Shown: positions 1-9,737 of the stretch, piece after piece
Layout: every line of letters starts with the position of its first letter
How positions within the stretch are numbered: position 1 is the stretch's first letter
Notes under the pieces: generated by a model
What the model was told of the DNA's origin: nothing
Database searches by the model: none
Seen by the model: the letters and a program-made list of their open reading frames with translations, nothing else
Assembly: GCF_014284175.1 (NCBI RefSeq)
Contig: NZ_JACOGA010000009.1
Coordinates: 174,743 to 238,742 of the forward strand
Direction of reading: 5' to 3'
From: Affinundibacterium flavidum
GTDB lineage: Bacteria > Pseudomonadota > Gammaproteobacteria > Burkholderiales > Burkholderiaceae_D
Length of the DNA stretch: 64,000 nt
Translations under genes and position numbers: made by a program

Positions 1-182
1 TACGCCCGACAGTTCGCGGTGTTGTCATGAATCCTATCGATCACCCACACGGTGGTGGTGAAGGTAAGACAGCAGCAGGACGTCATCCAGTTTCTCCATG
101 GGGTCAGCAAACTAAGGGTAAGAAGACACGTCGCAACAAGCGTACGACTTCCATGATCGTTTCACGCCGTGGCAAGAAATAA
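1..182 (+). CDS. rplB: 50S ribosomal protein L2, C-terminal end (partial)
   Basis: The window opens inside this gene: only the last 59 residues and the stop are present, read from base 3. The visible part holds the conserved L2 C-terminal [13 protein letters not shown] motif, whose histidine lies near the peptidyl transferase centre in the 50S subunit, followed by the basic tail ending in SRRGKK. It is followed 10 bp later by rpsS, the standard S10 operon order. The identification is safe; the missing N-terminal part lies upstream of the window. Confidence 0.97.
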   Translation, partial: RPTVRGVVMNPIDHPHGGGEGKTAAGRHPVSPWGQQTKGKKTRRNKRTTSMIVSRRGKK

Positions 183-192
183 GGGGTAACAC

Positions 193-468
193 ATGACACG
201 TTCAGCTAAAAAAGGGCCGTTTTGCGACGCCCATTTGGTAAAGAAAGTCGAAGCTGCGCAAGCAAATAAAGACAAAAAACCAATTAAGACTTGGTCACGT
301 CGTTCGACAATCATGCCTGATTTCATCGGTCTGACTATCGCTGTACACAATGGTAAGCAGCACGTACCAGTGTACGTTTCTGAAAACATGGTAGGCCATA
401 AATTGGGCGAATTCGCATTGACTCGCACATTTAAAGGTCATATCGCGGATAAGAAAGCGAAGAGATAA
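193..468 (+). CDS. rpsS: 30S ribosomal protein S19
   Basis: 91 residues, the usual S19 length. It begins [15 protein letters not shown] and carries the conserved segment around [21 protein letters not shown]19 binds 16S rRNA in the head of the small subunit with S13. An AAGGGG ribosome binding site lies 6-7 bases before the ATG. It sits between rplB and rplV with short spacers, as in other proteobacterial S10 operons. Confidence 0.97.
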   Translation: MTRSAKKGPFCDAHLVKKVEAAQANKDKKPIKTWSRRSTIMPDFIGLTIAVHNGKQHVPVYVSENMVGHKLGEFALTRTFKGHIADKKAKR

Positions 469-469
469 T

Positions 470-799
470 ATGGAAACCAAAGCAATATTGAAGGGTGTAC
501 GTCTGTCCGAGCAAAAAGGTCGCTTGGTAGCAGACTTGATCCGTGGTAAGAAAGTCGATCAAGCATTAAACATCTTAGCCTTCAGTCCGAAAAAAGGCGC
601 GACTATCATTAAGAAAGTCTTGGAATCAGCAATTGCTAATGCCGAGCACAATGATGGTGCCGATATCGATGAATTGAAAGTTACGACGATTTATGTCGAA
701 AAAGGACCAATTCTCAAACGCTTTACAGCGCGCGCAAAAGGTCGTGGTGATCGTATCTCTAAACAATCCTGTCACATTTATGTGACTGTTGGTAACTAA
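470..799 (+). CDS. rplV: 50S ribosomal protein L22
   Basis: 109 residues, one shorter than in E. coli. Starts [27 protein letters not shown]. The C-terminal half holds the beta-hairpin that lines the peptide exit tunnel, with the [13 protein letters not shown] segment typical of L22. The ATG follows the rpsS stop by a single base, so translation is probably coupled. Nothing unusual. Confidence 0.97.
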   Translation: METKAILKGVRLSEQKGRLVADLIRGKKVDQALNILAFSPKKGATIIKKVLESAIANAEHNDGADIDELKVTTIYVEKGPILKRFTARAKGRGDRISKQSCHIYVTVGN

Positions 800-808
800 G
801 GAGTCACG

Positions 809-1648
809 ATGGGACAGAAGATACATCCAACCGGTTTCCGTTTAGCGGTAACACGTAATTGGTCTTCACGTTGGTATGCTGGCAATGGTAACTTTGCCAC
901 TATGCTCAATGAAGATATCAAAGTACGTGAATACCTGAAAAAGAAACTGAAAAATGCATCAGTAGGTCGTATCACTATTGAGCGTCCAGCAAAAAATGCA
1001 CGTATTACTATTTACAGCTCCCGTCCAGGCGTTGTGATTGGTAAAAAAGGCGAAGATATCGAATCCTTGAAAGCGGATTTGGCAAAGATCATGGGCGTGC
1101 CTGTGCACGTAAATATCGAAGAAATTCGTAAGCCAGAAATCGATGCTCAATTGATCGCTGATTCTATCTCTCAGCAGCTCGAAAAACGTATTATGTTCCG
1201 CCGCGCGATGAAACGTGCGATGCAAAACGCAATGCGTCTGGGTGCTAAGGGTATCAAGATCATGTCTAGTGGTCGTTTGAATGGTATCGAAATTGCTCGT
1301 AAAGAATGGTATCGCGAAGGCCGTGTGCCTCTGCATACTTTGCGCGCCGATATCGATTACGGTACAAGTGAAGCATCTACGACATACGGTATTATTGGCG
1401 TTAAAGTTTGGGTTTACAAAGGTGATCGTTTAGCTAATGGCGACGCTCCTGTAATCGAATCCACACCAGAAGACGACAAAAAACGTCGTGGCCCACGTCG
1501 CGAAGATGGCAAGCCAAATAGCCGTCCACGTGCAAAGCGCCCTGAAGGTCAAACTCCAACTGGTACAGCAGCAGCTCCAGCAGCTAAACGTGTTCGCACG
1601 AAAGCAGCTGACGGCGCAGCGGCACCAGCTGAGAAAGCAGGAGAATAA
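809..1648 (+). CDS. rpsC: 30S ribosomal protein S3 with basic C-terminal extension
   Basis: 279 residues, longer than the 233 of E. coli. Residues 1 to about 210 match S3, with the KH domain GXXG loop seen as [11 protein letters not shown] and the [21 protein letters not shown] block that forms part of the mRNA entry tunnel. From about residue 212 the chain becomes a low-complexity tail rich in Lys, Arg, Pro and Ala. Such tails are common in Burkholderiales S3, so I read it as lineage-typical and not as a fusion. It sits in the S10 operon between rplV and rplP. Confidence 0.96.
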   Translation: MGQKIHPTGFRLAVTRNWSSRWYAGNGNFATMLNEDIKVREYLKKKLKNASVGRITIERPAKNARITIYSSRPGVVIGKKGEDIESLKADLAKIMGVPVHVNIEEIRKPEIDAQLIADSISQQLEKRIMFRRAMKRAMQNAMRLGAKGIKIMSSGRLNGIEIARKEWYREGRVPLHTLRADIDYGTSEASTTYGIIGVKVWVYKGDRLANGDAPVIESTPEDDKKRRGPRREDGKPNSRPRAKRPEGQTPTGTAAAPAAKRVRTKAADGAAAPAEKAGE

Positions 1649-1650
1649 TC

Positions 1651-2070
1651 ATGCTGCAACCAGCACGCAGAAAATATCGTAAGGAACAAAAAGGCCGCAA
1701 CAAGGGTATATCCCATGACCGTGGCACAGCAGTTTCTTTCGGTGAATTTGGTTTGAAATCAATTGCACGTGGCCGTATTACTGCACGTCAAATTGAAGCG
1801 GCACGTCGCGCTATGACTCGTCATATCAAACGTGGTGGCCGTATCTGGATCCGTATTTTCCCAGATAAGCCAATTTCTCAGAAACCAGCTGAAGTTCGTA
1901 TGGGTAATGGTAAAGGTAATCCAGAGTACTACGTAGCCGAGATTCAACCAGGCAAAATGTTGTACGAGATGGATGGCGTTGATGAAGCGCTGGCACGCGA
2001 AGCTTTCCGCTTAGCAGCTGCTAAATTACCATTGTTGACAACGTTTGTCGTACGTCAAGTCGGCACTTAA
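1651..2070 (+). CDS. rplP: 50S ribosomal protein L16
   Basis: 139 residues. Starts [19 protein letters not shown], with the conserved [23 protein letters not shown] and [19 protein letters not shown] segments. L16 helps shape the tRNA acceptor-arm sites of the 50S subunit. The ATG follows the rpsC stop by two bases and lies within a few bases of the AGGAGAA site at the end of rpsC. Confidence 0.97.
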   Translation: MLQPARRKYRKEQKGRNKGISHDRGTAVSFGEFGLKSIARGRITARQIEAARRAMTRHIKRGGRIWIRIFPDKPISQKPAEVRMGNGKGNPEYYVAEIQPGKMLYEMDGVDEALAREAFRLAAAKLPLLTTFVVRQVGT

Positions 2071-2083
2071 TAGGGAGTTGTAA

Positions 2084-2275
2084 ATGAAAGTATCTGAACT
2101 CCAAGGCAAAGACTCCGCAGCTTTGACGAAAGAATTGAATGATTTGTTGAAGGCACAATTCAGCCTGCGTATGCAAATCGCTACGCAACAGTTGAATAAC
2201 ACTTCGCAACTCAAAAAAGTTCGTCGTGACATCGCCAGAGTTAAAACAGTCATGAATCAGAAGGATGCCAAATAA
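2084..2275 (+). CDS. rpmC: 50S ribosomal protein L29
   Basis: 63 residues, standard length. Starts [31 protein letters not shown] and is mostly alpha-helical, as L29 is. It binds 23S rRNA near the exit of the peptide tunnel next to L23. Its TAA overlaps the rpsQ start by one base (TAATG), so the two genes are translationally coupled. Confidence 0.95.
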   Translation: MKVSELQGKDSAALTKELNDLLKAQFSLRMQIATQQLNNTSQLKKVRRDIARVKTVMNQKDAK

Positions 2276-2559
2276 TGAACGATCAAGCGAATGTACCAGT
2301 AAAGGTTGCACTGAAGCGCACATTGATTGGCAAAGTTGTCTCCGACAAGATGGACAAGACAGTGACAGTATTAGTTGAGCGTCACGTTAAACATCCTTTG
2401 TACGGTAAGATCATTGTGCGTACAGCGAAATACCATGCACACGATGAAGCTAACCAAGCAAAAGCCGGTGATACAGTCGAGATTCAAGAAGGTCGTCCAA
2501 TCTCTAAAACTAAAGCTTGGACATTGACTCGCGTTGTACAAGTTGCGCCAGTTTTATAA
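2275..2559 (+). CDS. rpsQ: 30S ribosomal protein S17
   Basis: 94 residues. An OB-fold protein recognised by [22 protein letters not shown] and [19 protein letters not shown]. It is a primary 16S rRNA binder. It is the last gene of the S10 part of the cluster: a 256-bp spacer follows before rplN, the position of the S10/spc junction in E. coli. Confidence 0.96.
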   Translation: MNDQANVPVKVALKRTLIGKVVSDKMDKTVTVLVERHVKHPLYGKIIVRTAKYHAHDEANQAKAGDTVEIQEGRPISKTKAWTLTRVVQVAPVL

Positions 2560-2599
2560 TAGTTGTTGCAGTAATCGTTTTTTGATGTAATAATGATGG

Positions 2600-2630
2600 G
2601 CTGTCATTTGCAAAGCTTGCAAATGACAGC
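2600..2630 (+). terminator. perfect 14-bp hairpin at the S10/spc junction
   Basis: The spacer after rpsQ contains a perfect inverted repeat with 14-bp arms (GCTGTCATTTGCAA and its complement) around the 3-base loop AGC. No T-run follows (the next bases are TTAAATGTCT), so it is not a classical intrinsic terminator. It could be a processing or stability hairpin at the end of the S10 mRNA, a weak terminator, or a protein-binding palindrome. Confidence 0.5.
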
Positions 2631-2688
2631 TTAAATGTCTCTCAGGCTAGTAATTTGAGAGTGGTTAAAAAATCGTCCACCTAATCGG

Positions 2689-2719
2689 TTGACTCGTGCA
2701 TTGTTATTTGTGCTTCTAA
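2689..2719 (+). promoter_or_regulatory. candidate spc promoter (weak)
   Basis: A TTGACT hexamer at 2689-2694 is a good -35 match. The only -10-like hexamer nearby is TTCTAA at 2714-2719, with a long 19-base spacer. E. coli has a promoter at the same S10/spc junction, so a promoter is expected here, but this exact one is not well supported. The rest of the 2560-2815 spacer holds no gene I can support. Confidence 0.25.
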
Positions 2720-2815
2720 GGCGTCTGACAATAAAAGAGTTGGCTGGCGGGACCAAGACTGACTACAGATTTGCAATGTGCGGATTGTGTGGATTAAGTT
2801 GGGAAAGAGAACAAT

Positions 2816-3184
2816 ATGATTCAAACAGAAAGCCGGCTAGAAGTGGCTGACAATACTGGTGCGCGTGAAGTTTTGTGCATTAAAGTATTGGGTGGCTCTA
2901 AGCGTCGTTATGCAGGGATCGGTGATGTTATCAAGGTAACAGTCAAGTCTGCTGCTCCACGCGGTCGCGTAAAAAAAGGTGAAATTTACAATGCAGTTGT
3001 AGTTCGCACTGCTAAAGGTGTTCGTCGTCAAGATGGCTCTTTGGTAAAGTTCGACGGCAATGCTGCAGTGTTGTTAAATGCAAAACTTGAGCCTATCGGA
3101 ACTCGTATTTTCGGCCCAGTAACGCGCGAATTGCGTACTGAGCGTTTCATGAAGATCGTTTCGCTTGCTCCAGAAGTGCTGTAA
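2816..3184 (+). CDS. rplN: 50S ribosomal protein L14
   Basis: 122 residues. Starts [28 protein letters not shown] and ends [18 protein letters not shown], both diagnostic for L14, which forms an intersubunit bridge with 16S rRNA helix 44 and binds L19. It is the first gene of the spc part of the cluster. A GGGAAAGAGA purine tract precedes the ATG. Standard length. Confidence 0.97.
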   Translation: MIQTESRLEVADNTGAREVLCIKVLGGSKRRYAGIGDVIKVTVKSAAPRGRVKKGEIYNAVVVRTAKGVRRQDGSLVKFDGNAAVLLNAKLEPIGTRIFGPVTRELRTERFMKIVSLAPEVL

Positions 3185-3193
3185 GGAGTCGTG

Positions 3194-3508
3194 ATGAATA
3201 AGATTCGTAAAAACGACGAAGTCATCGTCTTGACGGGTAAAGACAAAGGTAAACGTGGTCAAGTGCAGCAATGCGTTGATGCGAATTACGTTGTTGTTGT
3301 AGGCGTTAATGTTGCCAAAAAAGCAACTAAGCCTAACCCAATGACTGGAGCAGTTGGTGGCATCGTTGATAAATTGATGCCGATTCATGTTTCCAATGTT
3401 GCGTTATTTAATGCTGCATCTGGTAAAGCAGACCGTGTAGGTTTTAAAGATGTGGATGGCAAAAAAGTCCGCGTTTATAAATCTACTGGCGAAGTTGTGA
3501 AGGCATAA
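3194..3508 (+). CDS. rplX: 50S ribosomal protein L24
   Basis: 104 residues from the ATG at 3194. A GTG directly before it at 3191 would add one residue but lies only two bases from the GGAG site at 3185-3188, so I prefer the ATG. The KOW motif is seen as [20 protein letters not shown]24 is an assembly-initiator protein of the 50S subunit. It follows rplN by 9 bp and precedes rplE by 4 bp. Confidence 0.95.
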   Translation: MNKIRKNDEVIVLTGKDKGKRGQVQQCVDANYVVVVGVNVAKKATKPNPMTGAVGGIVDKLMPIHVSNVALFNAASGKADRVGFKDVDGKKVRVYKSTGEVVKA

Positions 3509-3512
3509 AGTC

Positions 3513-4052
3513 ATGGCCCGTCTACAAGCATTATATAAAGAAAAAATCGTTGCTGATTTGACTGAGAAATTCTCTTACAAATCACCAATGGAAGTTCCTC
3601 GCATCTTGAAGATCACCCTGAATATGGGTTTGTCCGAAGCGATTGCTGATAAGAAAATTATCGAGCACGCAGTTGGCGATTTGACGAAGATTGCAGGTCA
3701 AAAACCTGTCGTAACTAAGGCACGTAAAGCGATCGCTGGTTTCAAAATCCGCGAAGGCTATCCAATCGGTTGTATGGTCACCCTGCGTGGTAATCATATG
3801 TACGAATTCTTGGATCGTTTCGTGACTGTGGCTTTGCCACGCGTTCGTGACTTCCGTGGTGTATCTGGCCGCGCATTTGACGGTCGTGGTAACTACAATA
3901 TCGGTGTTAAGGAACAGATCATTTTCCCTGAGATCGAGTACGACAAGATTGACGCGTTGCGTGGTATGAATATCAGTATTACTACGACAGCTAAGACCGA
4001 CGAAGAAGCAAAAGCGCTTCTCGCCGCATTTAAATTTCCGTTCAGAAACTGA
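3513..4052 (+). CDS. rplE: 50S ribosomal protein L5
   Basis: 179 residues, the same length as E. coli L5. Conserved segments include [16 protein letters not shown], the [21 protein letters not shown] block and [19 protein letters not shown]5 binds 5S rRNA and contacts the P-site tRNA in the central protuberance. It lies between rplX and rpsN. Confidence 0.97.
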   Translation: MARLQALYKEKIVADLTEKFSYKSPMEVPRILKITLNMGLSEAIADKKIIEHAVGDLTKIAGQKPVVTKARKAIAGFKIREGYPIGCMVTLRGNHMYEFLDRFVTVALPRVRDFRGVSGRAFDGRGNYNIGVKEQIIFPEIEYDKIDALRGMNISITTTAKTDEEAKALLAAFKFPFRN

Positions 4053-4059
4053 GGTCGCC

Positions 4060-4365
4060 ATGGCAAAATTGGCACTGATTAATCGTGAGCAAAAGCGTGC
4101 AGATTTGGTGAAGAAATTCGCTGGCAAACGCGCCGAATTGAAGGCCATCATTGATGACCAATCAAAAACTCCAGAAGAGCAATATTTAGCTCGTTTGAAG
4201 TTGCAGGCATTGCCACGTAATTCTAATCCGACTCGTCAGCGCAATCGCTGCGCTTTGACAGGTCGTCCACGTGGCACATTCCGTAAGTTCGGTTTGGGCC
4301 GTATTAAAGTCCGTGAATTCGCCATGCGTGGTGAAATCCCGGGTATGACTAAAGCTAGCTGGTAA
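4060..4365 (+). CDS. rpsN: 30S ribosomal protein S14, zinc-free form
   Basis: 101 residues, the long form of S14. There is no CxxC...CxxC zinc site: the one cysteine is in [14 protein letters not shown]. This is the usual proteobacterial spc-operon version. It contacts 16S rRNA in the 30S head. AGGTCGCC precedes the ATG. Confidence 0.96.
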   Translation: MAKLALINREQKRADLVKKFAGKRAELKAIIDDQSKTPEEQYLARLKLQALPRNSNPTRQRNRCALTGRPRGTFRKFGLGRIKVREFAMRGEIPGMTKASW

Positions 4366-4379
4366 TAGGAGAATAAGCA

Positions 4380-4775
4380 ATGAGTATGAGCGATCCTATC
4401 GCCGATATGCTGACCCGCATCCGTAACGCGCAAGTTGTTCAAAAGACTGCCGTCGCGATGCCGTCCTCTAAGGTAAAAGTTGCAATTGCAAACGTACTGA
4501 AGGACGAAGGCTACATTGAGGATTTCGCAGTAGTTGACGCTGCTGGTAAATCTGAATTGAAAATCGGTTTGAAATATTATGCAGGACGTCCTGTTATCGA
4601 ACGCTTGGAACGTGTTTCACGTCCAGGTCTCCGTATTTACAAAGGTAAAGACGAGATCCCAAGTGTGATGAACGGTTTGGGCGTGGCCATCGTGTCCACA
4701 CCTAAGGGCGTTATGACTGACCGCAAAGCGCGCGCAACCGGTGTCGGTGGCGAAGTTATTTGCTACGTCGCCTAA
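4380..4775 (+). CDS. rpsH: 30S ribosomal protein S8
   Basis: 131 residues. Starts [18 protein letters not shown] and ends with the [11 protein letters not shown] motif. S8 organises the 16S rRNA central domain and in E. coli represses the spc operon by binding near rplE; I have not identified such a site here. The TAGGAGAATAAGC leader gives a good ribosome binding site. Confidence 0.97.
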   Translation: MSMSDPIADMLTRIRNAQVVQKTAVAMPSSKVKVAIANVLKDEGYIEDFAVVDAAGKSELKIGLKYYAGRPVIERLERVSRPGLRIYKGKDEIPSVMNGLGVAIVSTPKGVMTDRKARATGVGGEVICYVA

Positions 4776-4785
4776 GGAGTGCAAG

Positions 4786-5319
4786 ATGTCTCGAGTAGGT
4801 AAAATGCCAATCGCGTTGCCAGCAGGTGCAGAAGTTGCAATCTCAGCAGCGGCGATTACAGTAAAAGGTCCAATGGGCGTGTTGACACAAAGCTTAAACG
4901 GCTTAGTGACAATCGCTAACGAAAGTGGTGTCCTGAATTTCAAACCCGCAAATGACAGCCGTGAAGCTAATGCTATGACTGGTACCTTGCGTGCCTTGGT
5001 TAATAACATGGTTAACGGTGTTACTAAAGGTTTTGAGAAGAAGTTGAACCTCGTCGGCGTTGGTTATAAAGCGCAAGCGCAAGGCGACAAGTTGAATCTC
5101 TCCTTGGGTTTTTCTCATCCTGTCGTTCATGACATGCCAGCTGGCGTGACATGTGCAACACCAACTCCAACTGAAATTCTCATCAAAGGTGTGAATAAGC
5201 AGCAAGTTGGTCAGGTCGCAGCAGAAGTTCGTGCATACCGCAGCCCAGAGCCTTATAAAGGCAAGGGTGTCCGCTACGCGGACGAAGTGGTTGTGATTAA
5301 AGAAACCAAGAAGAAGTAA
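4786..5319 (+). CDS. rplF: 50S ribosomal protein L6
   Basis: 177 residues from the ATG at 4786, which has AGGAG at 4775-4779. An upstream in-frame start at 4741 lies inside rpsH and lacks a binding site, so I rejected it. Conserved: [28 protein letters not shown] and [17 protein letters not shown]6 sits near the sarcin-ricin loop and the factor-binding site. Confidence 0.96.
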   Translation: MSRVGKMPIALPAGAEVAISAAAITVKGPMGVLTQSLNGLVTIANESGVLNFKPANDSREANAMTGTLRALVNNMVNGVTKGFEKKLNLVGVGYKAQAQGDKLNLSLGFSHPVVHDMPAGVTCATPTPTEILIKGVNKQQVGQVAAEVRAYRSPEPYKGKGVRYADEVVVIKETKKK

Positions 5320-5332
5320 TAGGGGTTAGACG

Positions 5333-5695
5333 ATGGATAAGAAACAATCACGTCTGCGCCGCGCGACTCAAACCCGTGCCAAGATCGCAGAGCTCAAGGT
5401 CACACGTTTATCTGTGCACCGTACGAACCTGCATATCTACGCCAGCATCATTGATGCAGATTCCAAAGTATTGGCATCTGCTTCTACAGTGGAAGCTGAA
5501 GTGCGTGCAGAATTGGCAGCGGCATCTAAGCACGGTGGTAATGCTGCGGCAGCCACTTTGATTGGTAAGCGCGTTGCGGAAAAAGCATTGAAAGCAGGAG
5601 TTACCGAAGTCGCGTTTGATCGCTCCGGTTTTCGTTACCACGGTCGTGTGAAGGCGTTGGCAGAAGCCGCGCGTGAAGCCGGCTTGAAGTTCTAA
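5333..5695 (+). CDS. rplR: 50S ribosomal protein L18
   Basis: 120 residues. Starts with a basic N-terminus ([20 protein letters not shown]) and carries [22 protein letters not shown] near the end. L18 binds 5S rRNA with L5 and L25. A TAGGGG site lies before the ATG. Position between rplF and rpsE is standard. Confidence 0.96.
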   Translation: MDKKQSRLRRATQTRAKIAELKVTRLSVHRTNLHIYASIIDADSKVLASASTVEAEVRAELAAASKHGGNAAAATLIGKRVAEKALKAGVTEVAFDRSGFRYHGRVKALAEAAREAGLKF

Positions 5696-5706
5696 GGAAT
5701 ATTGTC

Positions 5707-6225
5707 ATGGCAAAAATGCAAGCAAAAACAGCAGCCGACAAGCCGGATGATGGCATGCGCGAAAAAATGATCGCGATCAACCGTGTAACCAAAGTGGTTA
5801 AGGGTGGTCGTATCATGGGTTTCGCAGCACTGACAGTCGTTGGTGATGGTGATGGTCGCATCGGTATGGGTAAAGGAAAGTCGAAAGAAGTTCCAGTAGC
5901 CGTACAAAAAGCGATGGAAGAAGCCCGCCGCAAAATGATTAAAGTAACTTTGAAAAACGGTACATTGCAACATGCAGTGACTGGTAAGCACGGCGCCTCA
6001 TCAGTCATGATGATGCCTGCTAAAGAAGGTACTGGCGTTATTGCTGGTGGTCCAATGCGCGCGATTTTCGAAGTGTTGGGTGTGGTGAATGTAGTTGCTA
6101 AGTCAAATGGCTCTACTAATCCATACAACATGGTTCGTGCAACTTTGAACGGTTTGTCGAAAATGAGTACGCCTTCCGATATCGCTGCAAAGCGCGGTAA
6201 GTCCGTTGAAGAAATTTTGGGCTAA
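5707..6225 (+). CDS. rpsE: 30S ribosomal protein S5
   Basis: 172 residues. The S5 N-terminal RNA-binding domain is seen as [33 protein letters not shown], with the C-terminal fold around [27 protein letters not shown]5 acts at the mRNA entry site and in decoding accuracy. Standard length and place. Confidence 0.97.
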   Translation: MAKMQAKTAADKPDDGMREKMIAINRVTKVVKGGRIMGFAALTVVGDGDGRIGMGKGKSKEVPVAVQKAMEEARRKMIKVTLKNGTLQHAVTGKHGASSVMMMPAKEGTGVIAGGPMRAIFEVLGVVNVVAKSNGSTNPYNMVRATLNGLSKMSTPSDIAAKRGKSVEEILG

Positions 6226-6235
6226 GGTGAGCGAA

Positions 6236-6415
6236 ATGACAACTACAGTTAAAGTACAATTGGTCAAGGGTTTGATCGGTACGCGCGAGTCACATCGTGC
6301 TACTGTGCGCGGCTTAGGTCTGCGTCGCGTAAATTCAGTTTCTGAATTGCAAGACACACCAGCAGTGCGCGGTATGATCAATAAAGTCTCGTATCTTGTG
6401 AAGGTTGTATCGTAA
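6236..6415 (+). CDS. rpmD: 50S ribosomal protein L30
   Basis: 59 residues from the ATG at 6236, the E. coli length. A longer reading from 6206 starts inside rpsE and was rejected. Recognised by [26 protein letters not shown] and the closing [12 protein letters not shown]. The ATG follows the rpsE stop by 10 bp with AAGGTGAG as binding site. Confidence 0.95.
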   Translation: MTTTVKVQLVKGLIGTRESHRATVRGLGLRRVNSVSELQDTPAVRGMINKVSYLVKVVS

Positions 6416-6443
6416 GCCCTTGGGTTGACGATCGGAGCAAATT

Positions 6444-6932
6444 ATGGAATTAAATACAATCCAACCAGCTGATGGCGCTAAACACTACAAACGTCGTGTT
6501 GGTCGCGGTATCGGTTCTGGTATCGGTAAAACAGCGGGTCGTGGTCATAAAGGTCAAAAATCTCGTACAGGCGGCTTTCATAAAGTCGGTTTCGAAGGCG
6601 GTCAAATGCCTTTGCAACGTCGTTTGCCTAAGCGTGGTTTTAAATCTTTGGCAACGCCTTACAAAGCAGAAGTTCGTTTGTCTGACCTGGAAAGTTTGCC
6701 AGTCACAGAAATCGACGTTTTGGCATTGAAGCAAGCTGGTGTCGTTTCTGAATTGGCACGCGTTGTTCGCGTGATTTTGTCAGGCGAGATCACTAAAAAA
6801 GTAACTTTGAATGGCTTAATCGTCACCAAAGGTGCTAAAGCTGCGATCGAAGCTGCTGGCGGAACAGTGACTGAATTAGTGATTGCACCAGTGGTTAAGA
6901 AATTACCTGCTAAAGCTAAAGCATCTGCTTAA
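6444..6932 (+). CDS. rplO: 50S ribosomal protein L15
   Basis: 162 residues against 144 in E. coli. The glycine-rich N-terminal RNA-binding part ([19 protein letters not shown]) is clear. The extra length is a C-terminal tail after AAGGTVTE ending [15 protein letters not shown]15 links 23S rRNA domains during assembly. It is followed 23 bp later by secY. Confidence 0.96.
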   Translation: MELNTIQPADGAKHYKRRVGRGIGSGIGKTAGRGHKGQKSRTGGFHKVGFEGGQMPLQRRLPKRGFKSLATPYKAEVRLSDLESLPVTEIDVLALKQAGVVSELARVVRVILSGEITKKVTLNGLIVTKGAKAAIEAAGGTVTELVIAPVVKKLPAKAKASA

Positions 6933-6955
6933 TTAAGTCATAACAGGAGCAAACA

Positions 6956-8293
6956 TTGGCAACATCTCCTCAACAAACTAAAAGTGCTGCAAGTGGTTTT
7001 CCTTGGGGAAGACTGTGGTTTTTGCTAGCAGCACTGGTTGTATATAGGATAGGCGCACATATACCTGTTCCTGGAATTGATCCAAAGGTATTAGAAGATT
7101 TGTTTAAGCAAAACCAAAATGGTATTTTGGGTATGTTTAACATGTTCTCTGGTGGTGCTTTGTCTCGCTTCACAATTTTGGCGCTGGGAATTACGCCTTA
7201 CATTTCTGCCTCTATTATTATGCAGTTGATGTCAGTTGTGTCCCCGCAGCTGGAAGCACTGAAGAAAGAAGGCGAGTCGGGTCGTCGTAAGATTACTCAA
7301 TACACACGTTACGGTACTTTGGTACTCGGTGTGGTGCAAGCTTTCTTCATTGCTTTTGGTTTGGAAACGCAAGCAGGTTTGGTGTTAGATCCTGGAATGG
7401 CGTTTAGATTTACTACTGTCGTTACTTTGGTAACTGGTACGATGTTCCTAATGTGGTTAGGTGAACAAATCACTGAGCGCGGTTTAGGTAACGGTATTTC
7501 TATCATCATTTTTGCAGGTATCGTCGCTGGCTTGCCAGGTGCATTAGCAGGTTTGTTCGAATTAGTTCGTACCGGTTCTATGCAAGCGTTTTCCGCGTTG
7601 ATTATTTGCGTGATGGTTGCTGCAGTTACTTATCTGGTGGTGTTCGTAGAACGCGGCCAACGTAAGATTCTGGTCAACTATGCGAAGCGTCAGGTTGGCA
7701 ATAAAGTTTATGGTGGTCAAAGCAGTCATTTGCCACTCAAGTTGAATATGGCAGGTGTAATTCCTCCGATCTTTGCCTCTTCTATTATTATGCTGCCTGC
7801 CACGATTACTGGCATGTTTGCAAAGGGAGCGCAAGATCAGGATTCTGGATTTGTCCGGTTCTTGCAAGATTTAGCAAGTTCGCTGACAACTGGTGAACCT
7901 GTTCATGCATTGTTGTACGCTGTAACGATTATTTTCTTCTGCTTCTTCTACACTGCGCTGGTATTTAACAGCAAAGAGACTGCAGATAATTTGAAGAAGA
8001 GTGGTGCTTTTGTCCCAGGGATTCGTCCAGGTGATCAAACATCCCGTTATATCGACAAGATTTTGATGCGTTTGACTTTGATTGGCGCGGTCTACATTGC
8101 ATTAGTTTGCTTGTTACCAGAATTGCTGATCGCTCATTGGAAAGTACCATTTTATTTCGGCGGCACATCGCTGTTGATTATTGTGGTGGTGACCATGGAC
8201 TTTATGGCTCAAGTGCAGAATTACGTAATGTCACAGCAATACGAATCGCTTCTTCGTAAAGCAAATTTCAAGGGCGGCATACCTTCACGGTAA
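6956..8293 (+). CDS. secY: preprotein translocase subunit SecY
   Basis: 445 residues with about ten hydrophobic membrane segments. It is the protein-conducting channel of the Sec system in the inner membrane, working with SecE, SecG and SecA. Family signatures include [13 protein letters not shown] near the N-terminus, [16 protein letters not shown], and [18 protein letters not shown] in the cytosolic loop that contacts SecA and the ribosome. The start is TTG at 6956, supported by AGGAG at 6945-6949; no ATG fits the conserved N-terminus. It is co-oriented with rplO and infA as the end of the spc group. Confidence 0.97.
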   Translation: MATSPQQTKSAASGFPWGRLWFLLAALVVYRIGAHIPVPGIDPKVLEDLFKQNQNGILGMFNMFSGGALSRFTILALGITPYISASIIMQLMSVVSPQLEALKKEGESGRRKITQYTRYGTLVLGVVQAFFIAFGLETQAGLVLDPGMAFRFTTVVTLVTGTMFLMWLGEQITERGLGNGISIIIFAGIVAGLPGALAGLFELVRTGSMQAFSALIICVMVAAVTYLVVFVERGQRKILVNYAKRQVGNKVYGGQSSHLPLKLNMAGVIPPIFASSIIMLPATITGMFAKGAQDQDSGFVRFLQDLASSLTTGEPVHALLYAVTIIFFCFFYTALVFNSKETADNLKKSGAFVPGIRPGDQTSRYIDKILMRLTLIGAVYIALVCLLPELLIAHWKVPFYFGGTSLLIIVVVTMDFMAQVQNYVMSQQYESLLRKANFKGGIPSR

Positions 8294-8318
8294 GCACACC
8301 AAAGGAACAGCAGATCGA

Positions 8319-8537
8319 ATGGCAAAAGACGACGTTATACAGATGCAGGGAGAGATTCTAGAGAATCTTCCGAATGCAACATTTCGAGTTAAGTTGGAAA
8401 ATGGGCATGTTGTGCTTGGCCATATTTCAGGAAAAATGCGAATGAACTATATCCGCATTCTTCCTGGTGATAAGGTGACAGTAGAATTGACGCCTTATGA
8501 TTTGAGCCGAGCACGTATTGTGTTCAGGACCAAGTAA
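8319..8537 (+). CDS. infA: translation initiation factor IF-1
   Basis: 72 residues, the standard length. An S1/OB-fold protein: [24 protein letters not shown] and [20 protein letters not shown]-1 binds the ribosomal A site during initiation. Its place between secY and rpmJ is usual in betaproteobacteria; many of these genomes carry a second infA elsewhere. Confidence 0.96.
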   Translation: MAKDDVIQMQGEILENLPNATFRVKLENGHVVLGHISGKMRMNYIRILPGDKVTVELTPYDLSRARIVFRTK

Positions 8538-8569
8538 ATTAAATTGAACTAGAAGGGAAGAGGGCAAAA

Positions 8570-8683
8570 ATGAAAGTTCTCGCATCAGTTAAGCGGATTT
8601 GCCGCAACTGCAAGATCATCAAGCGCAAAGGTGTTGTTCGTGTTATTTGCACAGAACCACGCCATAAACAGCGCCAAGGTTAA
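8570..8683 (+). CDS. rpmJ: 50S ribosomal protein L36, zinc-binding form
   Basis: 37 residues. The reading is [20 protein letters not shown] and so on to HKQRQG. Cys11, Cys14, Cys27 and His32 make the zinc ribbon, so this is the zinc-containing (C+) type. An AGAAGGGAAGAGGG purine tract lies upstream. It sits between infA and rpsM as expected. Confidence 0.95.
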   Translation: MKVLASVKRICRNCKIIKRKGVVRVICTEPRHKQRQG

Positions 8684-8710
8684 TTAACGTTATTGAACGA
8701 GGAATAACGA

Positions 8711-9076
8711 ATGGCACGTATAGCAGGGGTTAATATCCCAAATCATCAGCATACCGTAATTGGCTTACAAGCAATCTATGGTATTGGCGGCCCACGCGCA
8801 GCAGATATCTGTGCAGCAACGGGTGTATTGACAACTAAAAAGGTCAAAGATCTGGACGACAACGAGTTAGAAAAGCTTCGCGACAGTATTGCAAAATACG
8901 TTGTTGAAGGTGATCTTCGTCGTGAAATCTCGATGAACATCAAGCGTTTGATGGACTTAGGCTGCTACCGCGGTCTGCGTCATCGCAAAGGTTTGCCTGT
9001 TCGTGGTCAACGTACACGTACGAATGCACGTACACGTAAGGGCCCACGTAAAGCAGCGCAATCATTGAAAAAATAA
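8711..9076 (+). CDS. rpsM: 30S ribosomal protein S13
   Basis: 121 residues. Starts [26 protein letters not shown] and ends with a basic tail containing [18 protein letters not shown]13 contacts tRNA and the 50S subunit from the 30S head. First gene of the alpha-operon group, 27 bp after rpmJ. Confidence 0.97.
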   Translation: MARIAGVNIPNHQHTVIGLQAIYGIGGPRAADICAATGVLTTKKVKDLDDNELEKLRDSIAKYVVEGDLRREISMNIKRLMDLGCYRGLRHRKGLPVRGQRTRTNARTRKGPRKAAQSLKK

Positions 9077-9114
9077 TCCAGCGTAGTTGATCAACTGGAT
9101 TCAAGGAACCAATT

Positions 9115-9519
9115 ATGGCAAAAGCACAAAATAACGCAGCGGCAGCACGCGCTCGTAAAAAAGTTAAGAAAAATGTTGCTGAAGGTATCGCACACGTTCA
9201 CGCATCTTTCAACAACACCATCATCACGATCACTGATCGTCAAGGCAATGCATTGTCTTGGGCAACAGCTGGTGGTCAAGGTTTTAAAGGCTCACGTAAA
9301 TCTACTCCTTTCGCGGCTCAGGTTGCAGCGGAAGCAGCAGGTAAAGTTGCGGTTGAGTGCGGTATCAAAAACCTCGAAGTTCGCATCAAAGGTCCAGGTC
9401 CAGGCCGTGAATCTTCTGTGCGTGCTTTGAATAATTTGGGTATCAAGATCTCCTTGATCCAAGACGTTACGCCAGTACCACACAACGGCTGCCGCCCTCC
9501 AAAGCGTCGTCGTATCTAA
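9115..9519 (+). CDS. rpsK: 30S ribosomal protein S11
   Basis: 134 residues. Conserved [32 protein letters not shown] and the C-terminal [13 protein letters not shown]11 lies on the 30S platform. AAGGAACC precedes the ATG. Unlike E. coli, rpsD does not follow closely; a 218-bp spacer with regulatory signals intervenes. Confidence 0.97.
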   Translation: MAKAQNNAAAARARKKVKKNVAEGIAHVHASFNNTIITITDRQGNALSWATAGGQGFKGSRKSTPFAAQVAAEAAGKVAVECGIKNLEVRIKGPGPGRESSVRALNNLGIKISLIQDVTPVPHNGCRPPKRRRI

Positions 9520-9544
9520 TTCATTGCTTAGCCTAGGCTAAGCT

Positions 9545-9573
9545 TTGGATAATTCTAACAATCATGTTAGAAT
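9545..9573 (+). promoter_or_regulatory. candidate rpsD promoter with extended -10
   Basis: A TAGAAT -10 hexamer at 9568-9573 (one mismatch from TATAAT) is preceded by TGT, giving an extended -10. A weak TTGGAT -35 lies 17 bases upstream at 9545-9550. A predicted start near 9580 would leave a leader of about 158 bases before the GTG of rpsD. The spacer and -10 also form an inverted repeat, ATTCTAACA / TGTTAGAAT (9552-9573). A separate 18-bp palindrome at 9526-9543 sits just upstream. Confidence 0.45.
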
Positions 9574-9577
9574 GCAG

Positions 9578-9608
9578 CCCGCCAATTCATTTGGTGGGTT
9601 TTGTCTTT
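9578..9608 (+). terminator. intrinsic terminator after rpsM-rpsK
   Basis: CCCGCCAA and TTGGTGGG form an 8-bp stem (one G-T pair) around a 5-base loop, followed by TTTTGTCTTT. It ends transcripts arriving from rpsK. The promoter candidate just upstream would start at about 9580, inside the left arm, which shortens the stem in its own transcript. Confidence 0.6.
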
Positions 9609-9737
9609 CGTATTTTTGATACGATTTTATTTTTCTTATTCGATTTTTTATTTAATAAGACCACTGTCTGATTGCGAGTAGATCAGACTAGCGTAGGTTG
9701 TCTAACGGCACTTACGTCATTTTTAAAGGAAATTATT

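Noticed and set aside
959..1336. 125-residue - strand frame opposite rpsC
   Set aside because: Shadow of the S3 gene.
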